Shown piece by piece: positions 51,101 to 59,348 of a stretch of 64,000 nucleotides of DNA. Every line of letters begins with the position of its first letter. Positions within the stretch are counted from its first letter, which is position 1. The stretch spans positions 865,954-929,953 of the forward strand of contig NW_019091526.1 in NCBI RefSeq assembly GCF_001949145.1, written 5' to 3'. Both the position numbers and the translations under genes were made by a program. This stretch comes from Acanthaster planci. Its lineage: Eukaryota > Echinodermata > Asteroidea > Valvatida > Acanthasteridae. The notes under the pieces are model-generated. The model saw only the letters and a list, made by a program, of their open reading frames with translations. It ran no database searches and was not told where the DNA came from.

Positions 51101-53512
51101 TCTGTTAGAATGAAATGCCAACTTCTCAGGCCTTCGTACATGTGACTGCTGTATTAATTAAGTCAATAAAAGACCACTTGTATACACTTCACCACTTGTA
51201 AGTGAACATGTTCAGTAACGGGAGAAAAATCTAACTTTGACGTCGACGAAACTATTGATTTCTAGAAACATTTGTTGGCATGACCTGGCATTCTGCATTT
51301 TGTTGAGATAATCAAATCAGTGACTGTCAGCTGCTTTTCACATGTTATTGTTTCTTTCATATGCTAGGAAAAGGTTGTGCAATGTTGAGTCTATTCACTC
51401 AGGTTGAAGTTGGCATTCATCGCTCTTTACTAATACCTTATTTTTCTTTCTTTCTGCATTTTTCTTCAGTCTTTTTCTCCGGGTCGTAGGCCTACATTCT
51501 ACCTGTACTGTTAACATTTTGCTGAAGTTTACTCTGTCTGCTTTTTAAAAAGTTCTGTATTCATTTACTCAGTTTTCCTTCTTCTTTCTTTTGCATGGAA
51601 ACGCTGTTTTTCATTGATTCCTGCTTTTTTCCCATCCACAATTATGAATTTTGTCTTACTGGATATGCAAAATAAAAAAATTGTATTTTCTTTGTTTTTT
51701 ATTTTCTATTTCCAGCAGCTGAATAATTCTGATAAGATGGGCCAGTCTTCTCCACTGCTAGTCTCAAGCCCCATACAGTCCGCGGAGATCCCTTCCCCAA
51801 AGGGGAGCCCTGCACCTTCTCAGACTCAACTCCCTTCCCGGATGTCCCCACCCCTGACTCCCCCATTGCAAAATGTCCCACCCCATACTTCCCCAGCCCC
51901 GATTTCCCCAGCTCGGTCCCCACAACTCCAGACTGGTCAATCCCCGACCTCTCCTCCCCGGAAATTTCCACCCCTGAGTTCCCCACCCCTTTCTTCCCCT
52001 CCCCCAACTTCCCCACCCCCGGCCTCTCCACCCTCAGCTACTGCCCCACCTCGACAGTCCCAGAGTCCAGGCCCCCCTAGCCCAGCCAAGTCCAATGATG
52101 ATTCTGAAGCTGGCTTAACAACATCTCCAGTAGGGAGCAGCTTGGAGGACGCAACTGCTAAGCAGGTTGGCGACAAGAGCAGAGAGGAGAAAGAATCAGA
52201 GATGAACCAAGATGATAACAGAGAGGAAGATGATAAAATAATTGGCAGCAGTACACAAGGAGTGGACAAGGAGCAGGATGAGGCTGATGATGACAACAAA
52301 GATGAGCAAGCTGAAGAGGCAGAGAAAGAAACGGGCAGGGCCAATGATAACAGTCAGCTAGCAGATGGACGGGATACTCCTCAAGCAGAGGAGCGCACTG
52401 CAGAGGATAGCCATCAGATTGAAAACAAGGAGTCATTTACAGAGCTAGGCACAGCTGGGGAAGGAGACACGCTGTCAGGAGAAGGCCTTCATCTGCAAAA
52501 GAAGAAAGGACCAGGGGCCAAAGATGACAAAGATCAGGATGGCAGTCAGATTAAAGATGAGGTAGTCAAAGAGCAGACCACAGCTGATGAGGGAAAGAGG
52601 CTGTTTGGGAGTGGACAGGATGATCATGTAAACGGCATTGAGGAAGATTGCAATCAGATTAGAGACGAGGACACTACCTCGCAGCAAGGGACAGCTGAAG
52701 AGGGGAACAGGATGTCAGGAGAAGGTCATTTGGTACAGGAGGAAGGAGTGGAGGCTGGAGCTAATGGAGATCATGAGGATGGCAGTCAGGTGAATGACAA
52801 GGAGGCAGTCACTGAGCAAGCCATGGCCGACAAGGGGAACAGGCTGCTTGGGAGTGTACAGGAGGATCACGCTCACAGCAATCCGGAGGACCGCTGTCAG
52901 ACTGAAGACGGGGATGCAGGCACACAGCAAGGCACAGCTGAAGACGGAGACAGGGAAGAGAAAGGTGTTGATGAGGCAGAAGAGGATGAGACTGGCAGAG
53001 ATGAGAAGGAGACTGGGCAAGCAGTGGAGCAACATGCTCAGAGAGATGAAGTGAGCAAAGAAAAGGAGAGCAGCGCAGAGGAAGAACATCAGTCACCTGA
53101 AGAGCCAGCGGAAGAAGAGAAAGCTAACAATGCTGGGGACGCAGTGGACAGTGAGTCTGCTTCAGAGAACATAAACAAAGATGAAGAAGCCCTTTCGATA
53201 GCAGGCTATGAAAACATGAACAAAGGACAGAAAGAGGAGCTGGCCCCAGACAGCGATGGAACCGAGCAAGATGAGTCACCGGCACGTCGGGCAGACTCGG
53301 GCAAGGAGATGGATTCTGGGATCAGGTCCGAGGAGGACCCTCCCCTGCAGAATGACGACTCAGACAGCTCCACCCCCCGCAAGTATACACCCACCCCACC
53401 CAAGTCTCCCCGTAAGAGCCAGTCACGGCCGCGCCCAGCCTCACGACGTGGATCTGCCCAGAAACCTGCTGAAAATGGCGTCCTTGCAAGCATGGAGACA
53501 GCTGCTATGTGA
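23890..53512 (+). CDS. DCDC2: Doublecortin domain-containing protein 2 (DCDC2) ortholog with long C-terminal tail
   Basis: Exons 23890-24155, 26027-26081, 37516-37595, 38877-39008, 39333-39476, 44421-44487, 44815-44874, 44965-45202, 45808-gap, gap-46327 and 51716-53512. All readable junctions are in phase with GT-AG borders. DCDC2 binds microtubules and acts in cilia in vertebrates. DCX1 (residues about 9-90) has KNGDKFYSPKRVIV and GAIRRLYTPTQGHI. DCX2 (about 132-211) has FRNGGDMSPAVRVLL, SGAVRRLYHMSGKLV and ENEQCYVAAGGEKFKK. After a basic, proline-rich linker, exon 9 (AARAAEVEE-like, DLPIDQIAAEEVDEE) resembles the vertebrate DCDC2 tail. The following 39-bp repeats and roughly 600-residue P/S- then E/D-rich tail are far longer than the human protein of about 476 residues. 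An assembly gap interrupts the coding sequence. Confidence 0.9.
24156..26026 (+). other. DCDC2 intron 1
   Basis: A 1.9-kb AT-rich intron. It contains the hairpin at 24485-24534 and a cluster of ACATGTAC words near 25285-25390. No other gene was seen. Confidence 0.7.
24485..24534. repeat. 50-base near-perfect hairpin
   Basis: TACCCCCCAGAACT at 24485 pairs with AGTTCTGGGGGTA ending at 24534, and the stem continues through TGGG/CCCA around a central GACGTC. Its size suggests a tiny palindromic element. A small hairpin RNA is a less likely alternative. Confidence 0.65.
26027..26081 (+). CDS. DCDC2: DCDC2 exon 2
   Basis: A 55-base exon with acceptor ATAATTTAG and donor GTGAGT. It completes the Asn codon and encodes YGKATVNNIRRRKLLIQK, the basic stretch just after DCX1. 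It ends in phase 0. The phase match and its position relative to vertebrate DCDC2 support it. Confidence 0.85.
26981..27333. repeat. Inverted-repeat pair of about 100-base arms
   Basis: Arm 26981-27079 is the inverted complement, at roughly 90 percent by eye, of arm 27231-27333. Shared landmarks are ATATTCTTGTCGAT, CAGTGCTCTGAAATATGTGA and GGGCAAGCAGATTCAG, each matched in complement. The spacer is about 150 bases. The same short frame (ELNLLALKKVL, YRKL, NHIFQSTDL) is readable outward-in on both strands, but this follows from the repeat and is not evidence of a gene. Confidence 0.75.
32349..33150. repeat. Foldback element built from GACGCCTCATAAGTC units
   Basis: The left end GTAAGTCCGATGCCTCATAA and the right end (GACCTATGAGGCGTCAGACT, TAC) are inverted. 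At both ends the unit (C)CGAYGCCTCATAAGTC is repeated several times, with internal inverted copies near 32940-33010. The unique middle part (about 32580-32930) has no recognisable gene. Confidence 0.75.
37516..37595 (+). CDS. DCDC2: DCDC2 exon 3 (inter-DCX linker)
   Basis: The acceptor is TCTTTGTGTTTCAG and the donor GTAAGT. It encodes RIQPVGHSNIRVSAKCIKRQ and EGPKVV. This matches the vertebrate linker (HSRINVSARF-like) that leads into DCX2. It starts in phase 0 and ends two bases into a His codon. Confidence 0.9.
37596..38876 (+). other. DCDC2 intron 3
   Basis: A 1.3-kb AT-rich intron with TACCGGTA words and no other feature recognised. Confidence 0.7.
38877..39008 (+). CDS. DCDC2: DCDC2 exon 4 (DCX domain 2, first half)
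   Basis: The acceptor is TCTCTTGACAAG and the donor GTATGT. It encodes VFRNGGDMSPAVRVLLHKNQ, HILDHITSKVTLTSGAVR. An acceptor at 38840 would also be in frame but would add 12 residues not seen in the family, so I prefer 38877. Confidence 0.88.
39009..39332 (+). other. DCDC2 intron 4
   Basis: A short AT-rich intron, nothing else seen. Confidence 0.7.
39333..39476 (+). CDS. DCDC2: DCDC2 exon 5 (DCX domain 2, second half)
   Basis: The acceptor is TTTTCCAAAG and the donor GTAGGG. It encodes LYHMSGKLVLDGSELENEQC, YVAAGGEKFKKRGY and NIQNLQQTSPRNK. This closes the second DCX domain. Phases match exons 4 and 6. Confidence 0.9.
39477..44420 (+). other. DCDC2 intron 5 (4.9 kb)
   Basis: AT-rich intron with many ACATGTAC words and a possible dispersed repeat at 39790-40150. 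No additional exon could be supported. Confidence 0.65.
39790..40150 (+). repeat. Possible SINE-like dispersed repeat
   Basis: A TTATTATTATTATGATT run leads into an A-rich body and CCTAAACAGATGAGTTTTAG, then CAGTGCCTTAAAACGG. This layout resembles a common animal dispersed repeat recalled from memory. No pol III boxes or termini were resolved. Confidence 0.35.
44421..44487 (+). CDS. DCDC2: DCDC2 exon 6 (Pro-rich linker)
   Basis: The acceptor is CTCTTTCCAG and the donor GTACGG. It encodes VLPPVTRRPPPKAKPSPIRE and QQ. The LPPV start resembles the vertebrate segment after DCX2. It enters after two bases of an Arg codon and ends in phase 0. Confidence 0.85.
44488..44814 (+). other. DCDC2 intron 6
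   Basis: A short intron, nothing else seen. Confidence 0.7.
44815..44874 (+). CDS. DCDC2: DCDC2 exon 7
   Basis: A 60-base exon with acceptor TTTTTAAATAG and donor GTGAGC. It encodes ERKVLELKKASNKGQPSLNT. It is in phase 0 on both sides and could be skipped without a frameshift. The conserved phase is the main support. Confidence 0.75.
44965..45202 (+). CDS. DCDC2: DCDC2 exon 8 (Lys/Pro-rich)
   Basis: The acceptor is GCATCTCTAG and the donor GTAAGT. It encodes KPTHQPREPKPPPPKQEVPA, then RRLPPKPAAQPEQKPKSRRP and a charged stretch ending KESLDYE. Low complexity and basic, it is probably a disordered extension of the microtubule-binding region. It ends one base into an Asp codon. Confidence 0.87.
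45203..45807 (+). other. DCDC2 intron 8
   Basis: A 605-base intron with no repeat or RNA recognised. Confidence 0.7.
45808..45955 (+). CDS. DCDC2: DCDC2 exon 9 (conserved acidic segment, runs into gap)
   Basis: The acceptor is CTCTTTACAG. It encodes DPNSVFKATEQRKETARAAE, VEENNETAVDLPIDQIAAEE and VDEEVQEYE, and runs into the Ns. It resembles the vertebrate DCDC2 segment around the GIFKAGAERSETRGAAEVQ region, which is the strongest single evidence for DCDC2 rather than another doublecortin. A GTACAG at 45939 could be a donor, so the exon may end just before the gap. Confidence 0.87.
45956..46144. other. Assembly gap (189 Ns)
   Basis: The run of Ns lies inside or beside DCDC2 exon 9 and directly abuts a 39-bp tandem array, which is the likely cause of the assembly break. 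Coding sequence is almost certainly missing here. Confidence 0.95.
46145..46306 (+). repeat. 39-bp coding minisatellite (four visible copies)
   Basis: Units begin CTGGACCCAACACC at 46151, 46190, 46229 and 46268. The codon CGT (Arg) alternates with CAT (His) at the same position in successive units, giving a 78-bp higher-order period. The array is cut on the left by the assembly gap. Confidence 0.88.
46145..46327 (+). CDS. DCDC2: DCDC2 coding minisatellite, exon end
   Basis: Following the gap, the frame starting at 46145 is open through four 13-residue units of the type LDPTPPPREATPP / LDPTPPPHEATPP, then QQRTDEQ and a GTGAGT donor at 46328. The exon ends in phase 0, matching the next exon. 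Its frame does not match exon 9 across the 189 Ns, so the gap length is probably nominal or an intron lies inside it. Confidence 0.75.
46328..51715 (+). other. DCDC2 intron before the terminal exon (5.4 kb)
   Basis: AT-rich with ACATGTAC words (47020-48260) and G runs near 48620 and 50252. A 25-base segment at 49219-49243 has good splice borders but the wrong phase. No other gene was recognised. The frames around 49440-50000 look non-coding. Confidence 0.6.
51713..51718 (+). promoter_or_regulatory. Tandem CAGCAG (NAGNAG) splice acceptor
   Basis: The terminal exon can begin at 51716 or 51719, both in frame, so alternative use would include or omit one Gln. Confidence 0.6.
51716..53512 (+). 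CDS. DCDC2: DCDC2 large terminal exon (Pro/Ser-rich then acidic tail)
   Basis: The acceptor is TATTTCCAG with a tandem CAGCAG, and the exon is in phase 0. It encodes 598 residues. The first about 115 are rich in SP and SPP motifs (candidate proline-directed kinase sites). The next about 400 are Glu/Asp/Gln/Lys-rich with degenerate repeats. The C-terminal about 80 are basic and Ser/Pro-rich (RKYTPTPPKSPRKSQSRPRP) and end SMETAAM. No globular domain is visible. The TGA stop at 53510-53512 overlaps GTGAGT, so a further exon cannot be excluded. The frame could in principle belong to another gene, but phase and the shared low-complexity style favour DCDC2. Confidence 0.8.
   Translation, partial: QLNNSDKMGQSSPLLVSSPIQSAEIPSPKGSPAPSQTQLPSRMSPPLTPPLQNVPPHTSPAPISPARSPQLQTGQSPTSPPRKFPPLSSPPLSSPPPTSPPPASPPSATAPPRQSQSPGPPSPAKSNDDSEAGLTTSPVGSSLEDATAKQVGDKSREEKESEMNQDDNREEDDKIIGSSTQGVDKEQDEADDDNKDEQAEEAEKETGRANDNSQLADGRDTPQAEERTAEDSHQIENKESFTELGTAGEGDTLSGEGLHLQKKKGPGAKDDKDQDGSQIKDEVVKEQTTADEGKRLFGSGQDDHVNGIEEDCNQIRDEDTTSQQGTAEEGNRMSGEGHLVQEEGVEAGANGDHEDGSQVNDKEAVTEQAMADKGNRLLGSVQEDHAHSNPEDRCQTEDGDAGTQQGTAEDGDREEKGVDEAEEDETGRDEKETGQAVEQHAQRDEVSKEKESSAEEEHQSPEEPAEEEKANNAGDAVDSESASENINKDEEALSIAGYENMNKGQKEELAPDSDGTEQDESPARRADSGKEMDSGIRSEEDPPLQNDDSDSSTPRKYTPTPPKSPRKSQSRPRPASRRGSAQKPAENGVLASMETAAM
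52402..52963 (+). repeat. Degenerate alternating protein repeats in the DCDC2 tail
   Basis: Two related unit types of about 35-45 residues alternate. Type A contains DGSQIKDEVVKEQTTADEGK or DGSQVNDKEAVTEQAMADKG. Type B contains SHQIENKESFTELGTAGEG, CNQIRDEDTTSQQGTAEEG or CQTEDGDAGTQQGTAEDG. The order is B-A-B-A-B, starting near 52402, 52538, 52643, 52774 and 52886. This indicates duplication of an A-B pair of about 80 residues. Confidence 0.7.
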
Positions 53513-54195
53513 GTCATAACATTGTCACACCAAGCCAAAAGAGAGCAAAAATGAACAAAATAAGGAAACACAAAGGTATCCCACCACTTTGTGCGTAACA
53601 AATCGCTTACAAACTCAGTCCACAGAATCTTAATAGGAAGATGTACCAATGATTCCAGGTAAACATGTACATGTAGTTTTATGCACGCATCTTCCTGCCT
53701 GTTTAAAAGAAAAAAAGAGTTGTAAATTCTTGGATGTGAAGTTTGCTCTGTGTTCATATAAACATGTACATGTACATGCACTTGGTGTCACAATGTTGTA
53801 ACAGTGTAACAGGTGCACAAGTAACAAAGAAGTTGTTTCTGATGTCGTCGTTGCATAATTTTGCCTTCTGGTGTACATATACAGCTAAGGAAAGAGACAC
53901 ATTCATTTACATTTCAGGTGAAAAAAATGTGCTTTGTTTTCTTGTGCCAAAGTAGATGCCCACACAAAAGTACAACAAAATCTAAAAGTTGAAAAAGCTG
54001 AATGTTTGATCGAGTATTTGTTTTCTGATGCAAAATACCTTTTGCCTACCTTTTAATATTTAGTGCACTCGGTAAAAATGTTTCAAGTCAGGGCTAAAAT
54101 AGATCATACATGTAAATCAGGGCTAAGCCATTTAAATTTGAAAAGTTTTGTGAGACATGCCATGTGGGTGGGTGGTAGTCTTGGAAACATGGTTG

Positions 54196-54201
54196 AATAA
54201 A
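54196..54201 (+). promoter_or_regulatory. Candidate polyadenylation signal (DCDC2)
   Basis: First AATAAA found after the DCDC2 stop, about 0.7 kb downstream. Position is the only evidence. Confidence 0.35.
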
Positions 54202-57200
54202 ATCGAGTGGTTCAGCTGAATGTTATTCAGGACATGGTAACGGACATCAGAATTGTATTCCAAATTTTTAATCGTAACATAATGCTGTTCAGTTGTTTAT
54301 ATAAGACAGGGATTTGGACATTTACTTTTCACTCGTGAAACCAAAAGATTTACATATAATGTACATATAATGCAATTGGATAAATACTATCGTATTAGTT
54401 TTAGTTCTTGCATTAATTACAGTTCGTGGTTCACTGTGCATTGATTAGACCGTCCATTTTGCACATAACTTTACAAAACATTACTATGTTTGACTTGTTT
54501 AGACTATATATTTAGCCCTTATGCACTGACCGTCCATGAATTTTGTTGTATATATTCATACTAGTCAGAGAAAAAGACAGAGATGCTGTTGATGTGGGAG
54601 GTCCATTTCGTTCTATTGCAACTTTTTGCCAGAAGCACATGCCTTAATGTTTTCGATTTCACTTTCCACATCAATACATGTACCTGTGCACATGTGCTTA
54701 AAGTTATCCAAAGACATCACAGACAGTGTACCGATACCATTGGACTGGGTAGATTACGTAGTGAGGTCTTTGTCATTCTGATTCATGCATGCACACACAC
54801 ACAGCCATGTTCTTAGCTGTATCCAAGTACCACTGTCTGTATTGTATTCACTTTGGCAGGTTGTATGTTAAGCTCTGCTTTGTCAGCATTTTTCAGTGTG
54901 AAGAGGGAAGTGGGGGGCTGAGGAGCATACTGTTGAAAAATCACGGTGGAATTTAGAAACAAGTATTCAGGCTTCATGCCACATTGGCTGCATATTGCAT
55001 TTATTGTTGGGAGCAATGGACAGACATAAGAACATGGTCTATTCTTAATGTACATTGATGAAAATATCCTTGCTCTGCGTGTAGTTTCATAGCAGAGCCA
55101 ATAATGCCTTTGAAACGTTTGAAAGAGCTTAGTATAGGCCGTCTACCACAAGATGTTACTTCAACCATTGGGAAAAGTGTTCAGTAAGCGAAACCTTATA
55201 TTCACAGCATTACATGAGTTGACTTTGAAGCTTTTTTCATATGACATTCTACAAAGTCTACACAGCATTGCAGTGCAAATTTGTTTTTGAAACATTATTG
55301 CTATTTCTTTCTTGCTTTACACTCTACACTTATTGGCTACCTGTTTGGTGTCTGTATACAGTTTGGGTCATGTTGTGGTTTTGAGAATCATTTTTTTTTC
55401 CTTCAGTAGCCGCTATGCATCCCCATCAGCATTTTTTATGTATTTTTGCTGCGATAGCATTCATAACTGTAAAATTCTTTGTTGATTATCAGCATTGCAT
55501 AAATGTGGCAGATAAGCCCTAAAGGTTGAGTGGAAATGTTCTCAATACATTTTTGCCATAATTCTTGACACATGTACTTTTGTGTATGCACTCAGGAAGA
55601 TGTATTACCAATGTTCAAATTAATTCATTGTGGACATTTTTATTGTCACGTGCTATAACAATATTTTGTGTTCATCCTAAGAAAATACATCACAAGTAAG
55701 AATATATTATGCACTAATTTAAGGCACTGTATCTTATCTGATCTGTGCTGTGTTGAAGCGTGGTTGTTACATTGTATGTGGCAAATTGGAATGAAAGTGA
55801 ACTCATAGAGCACATTTGAATTGCTTAGATCTTTCTTACTAGGGAAATTCTTTTCATGCTAATATCAACCAAGAAACATAGAGTACCCGGTATTCCTAAC
55901 CATAGCAAAGTATTTGCTAATGAAATGCACTGTGCATGCTAGCACAGTCCAAAAGAAGGATCTTTTACGTAGGCTGGAAACATTTCAACAAGGAATTCTT
56001 CACAAAAGTTTGAAGTACAGTACTCACTTGTAAAGGTGGTTTTGTTTTCGTTTATTTAGTGTCGTTAATTTCTGATGTCATACACGTTATCCAGAATTTG
56101 TTTCATTTTATTTAAGTGCCGTTATTTCTGAAATACCTTTATCGACTTTGAAACAAACCACTTTGAGAAGTGAAGGATTTATTTTAAATGTCCAGTAACA
56201 TTCTTGCTATTAAGACTCCTGGGATTTATAATTCTACTTGAATCAAACATACATGTGGTTCGAATATTGACAGGTATTAACGTTGGGATTTGGAATTGGT
56301 TTCAGTATTTGGGGCCAAGCGATGCGGTAGCTATGTGTATAATTAAAATAGTTCAACTTAAGAAAGTATATTTTTCGTGACAGTATATAGAGTTTTGATC
56401 TTCCATGATTCTAACTTGCCATTTTATACTGGGAAAAGGTGAATACGAGTTTACTTTAAAATGGCCCGAAGGTATAATGGAGCCCAAAACCCGCTTTGAA
56501 ATGGGAGTAGGGTACGGACACATTCTAATTTGATGGCATTCCTAATTAAAGACAATTTCTAATCGTCAGTTTCATATGTTAATATGTATCCCCCAGCCTG
56601 CATTTGTTCATTCCGAATGTTAAGTTCTCGTCTGAGTTATGTAATTGATGTTGTTTGAAACGTATAAAATGTGAAGATGTTCTGTTGAAAATGAAAGGTG
56701 AACTGTAAAATTATTGTAAGATAGAGGAGCAAATTAAAATAATATCAAAACGAAATATTTGCCGGGTTGAATTTGTTTCTCTTGTAAACTTTTCAATCTC
56801 AATTTGAACAACCATTTTGCAAAGAAACATTTCAAAACAGAATGGGATTTCCAGTCTGCTGGTCAACATGATGTCTAGTTGAAGCCTTATCGCAAAGGGA
56901 CCGTTAAAGATGTGCAGGTACTACACGGGATACGTGGACGGCATGGGAGATTAGTTGGTTATAACACTGCATTTTTTCGATTATTTCAAAATGTTACTAG
57001 TGTACGTGACCAAAACAAATCGCACGTTGTTTTTATAGTGTGCATGCTTGCAGTAAAACCACACAAAATGTTAGTTTTCCGACCACTGCGTATCCCTCAA
57101 GCGCACTGTTTCTAATGATCCCTGTCAACTTCAGGTACGAAAACGCAGGGGGAGCCTTTGCAAACTGTTATATTTTGATCTCCAAATAAATCCCCGTAAC

Positions 57201-58189
57201 ATTAAAAGCGCTGTTTTCCCCTTGTATCGGGTGAATCGCCTGTTGGGGAAACAGATTACCCAAGTGCGTAAATTCTCTCCTAACGTGGGCATATTTGTTT
57301 AATTTTACCCAACGGTTGTAGGAAGTTACTGAATCCAGTAATCTTTTGCCCAGCGATTCGGCGTTGTACAATAATGGTTTGAAGGTTTTATTCTTGGAGT
57401 AAGTTTAAGATTTTCCATTAGGCCTTCATGATGCGAAATAATGAGGCAATACGGTGCAAAATAATGGGTTAGGCTCGACGTCAGAAATATACATCTACTA
57501 CCCACTTTGTAAAAGTGGAGAGGGTCGAGGCTTGAAAGGTGACTGGGAGAGAACTATTGTCCACTTTCGAGGAGAAATATTGTCCCCCCCTTCCCTCTCA
57601 AACTTATAACTGACAATCCACTTTGCACAAATTCGCCCGTGTAACAGGATAGGGGTGGCCGCAACCGCCGGCAGATCATTGTAGTGAATTTTCTCGAAAA
57701 AAAAGAAGGAAATTTTGTATTGAGAATTCAGGAAATTGGAGATTAGACTGTAAAAGTGAGAATCGCTATACTTCAGACACCGGCAAATCATACGCGAAGT
57801 AGCAAGTACATCGCACTTTTTTGAAATTTAAATTAAGAGTTCAAAATTTCCAGCAAACTGAAGAGTATGGGTTTGATTTCTCATGGCAATCCTCGGTGTC
57901 GTAGGCTTCAGGCACTTCCCCGTGGAAGTGCTCCTGGGTGCCACCTTGACTGAACAGACCATGTTCGATCCACGCATAGTCATTTAGTTCAGTGTTCCCA
58001 GAAAAATGTGTGCAACCTGCCAGTGGATGGGTGCCCCCTCAAATTCCACCCTAGTTGCGCCGCTTATTCAATATCACATCGATCTCTTTAAAACGATCTG
58101 TAACTATGAAAGGAGAGATCTTGAGCTTGGGGACAAATGTAAGTCAGTATTGTTACTGGCAATATCCTACGACGCCCCAAACCTTGGTA

Positions 58190-58440
58190 CCGTTTGGCAG
58201 CGACGTCTGATCACAGGATGCAGGGGGCACGTGATACAGCGCTTCAAACGCGTACAACTTTTCGGTTGATTCTTCTTCGAAAGGGCCCACGAGGGCGCTG
58301 TTAGAACTGATGGACGCGCGAGGGCTGCATGCTTGATCGACGCGACGCGTAAACAGTACATGTAGTAGATGTATGTACATGTACATGTAGTTGCTGGACA
58401 CGCGTTACGTGCATTACGAACATGGCGTGTGCCCACCAAG
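58190..58440 (+). promoter_or_regulatory. CpG-rich segment with candidate first exon ending at GTAAGG
   Basis: CGACGTCTGATC, GGACGCGCGAGG, CGACGCGACGCG and CACGCGTTACG give a local CpG density not seen nearby. At 58432 an ATG in good context opens MACAHQ and is cut by a GTAAGG donor at 58441. This could be the first (perhaps 5' UTR) exon of the RS-protein gene whose next exon starts at 61464. Confidence 0.4.
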
Positions 58441-58630
58441 GTAAGGTACATGTATGTGCTGCCATGCCGAAGTAAATTTTGCTACGAAATGCTGTTATTT
58501 GAACTCATTCAAGAACGAGCCGCAAAAGAATAACTGTTAACAAATTATACATCCCTTTTATTGGGTTTATTTCCACCATAATGGGAATTTGAAAGCCGAA
58601 TTGGCCGGACATGCAAGTCTAGAGGTAGCC

Positions 58631-58992
58631 GGCCCCACACACTAGGCCACAGGGCCGGCTGTCAGCTGTCGTCAGGTAGTGGTTCTCTTTTACAGTCTGT
58701 CTCTTATCTGTCGCCACCACAGCCCTACTTCAAAACATGCCTGAAATCCAAACTGCAGGATTGTCACAAATTTAAATAAGTCCAAACTCTGAGGAATACG
58801 CCGGTGTAAGTAAAATTGTCAAGACATTCTCATTTAGGAAGATTATTGGTAGGATTTGAAGTTTGTGAAACAGTCCTGCAGTTTGGATTTCAGGCATTAA
58901 AGACATGTCTTGAACTGAGTTGAAGTAGGGCTGTGGTGTTGATAAGAGACAGATTGTAAAAGAGAGCCACTACAGCCCTACGTGTGGGGCCA
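58631..58992. repeat. Foldback MITE
   Basis: Inverted arms share GGCCCCACAC at the ends, TTCTCTTTTACAGTCTGTCT against its complement on the right, CACCACAGCCCTACTTC, and GCCTGAAATCCAAACTGCAG. The left arm has about 40 extra bases near the end. No coding capacity. Confidence 0.8.
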
Positions 58993-59043
58993 GTCTGGAG
59001 GCTGTGCCAGAATGACTTTGGGTCCTAGGCACTACGCTGCTAC

Positions 59044-59348
59044 GGGCTCGTTCATACTCGCTGCGTTTTCACACACGCCGCACATGATGCGAATGCCGCA
59101 TCTGATGTTTACACTTTCATCATTTCTCAAGTCTCGTCTGCAAGTGCGTATCCTACAAAAGTGTAAATATATAAATTTGTCCGAATACACATACATTTCG
59201 TGTGTACCACTATCCATTACTTTTACAAACTGTCTGCAAGGGGGTGTATTTTTATTACGTACTGCGCTTTCGTTCACGCATTGCAGACACCTCAAAATAG
59301 ACCTTTGCATTGCGTACACAGTGAATATGCAGCGAGTATGAACTGGCC
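59044..59348. repeat. MITE with GGCYNGTTCATACTCGCTGC terminal inverted repeats
   Basis: The left end GGGCTCGTTCATACTCGCTG and the right end CAGCGAGTATGAACTGGCC are inverted with two or three mismatches. Total length is about 305 bases and no coding capacity is seen. The superfamily is uncertain. Confidence 0.7.

Larger units (their letters stand above)
53513..58630. other. DCDC2 3' UTR/flank and intergenic
   Basis: AT-rich, with few of the palindromes seen upstream. Candidate AATAAA at 54196. CpG content rises only after about 57.8 kb. No gene was recognised. Frames around 56879-57115 and 57498-57791 have no family resemblance. Confidence 0.5.

Noticed and set aside
51699-53096. Several long minus-strand frames across the DCDC2 tail exon
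   Set aside because: They are antisense shadows of the repetitive plus-strand coding sequence.
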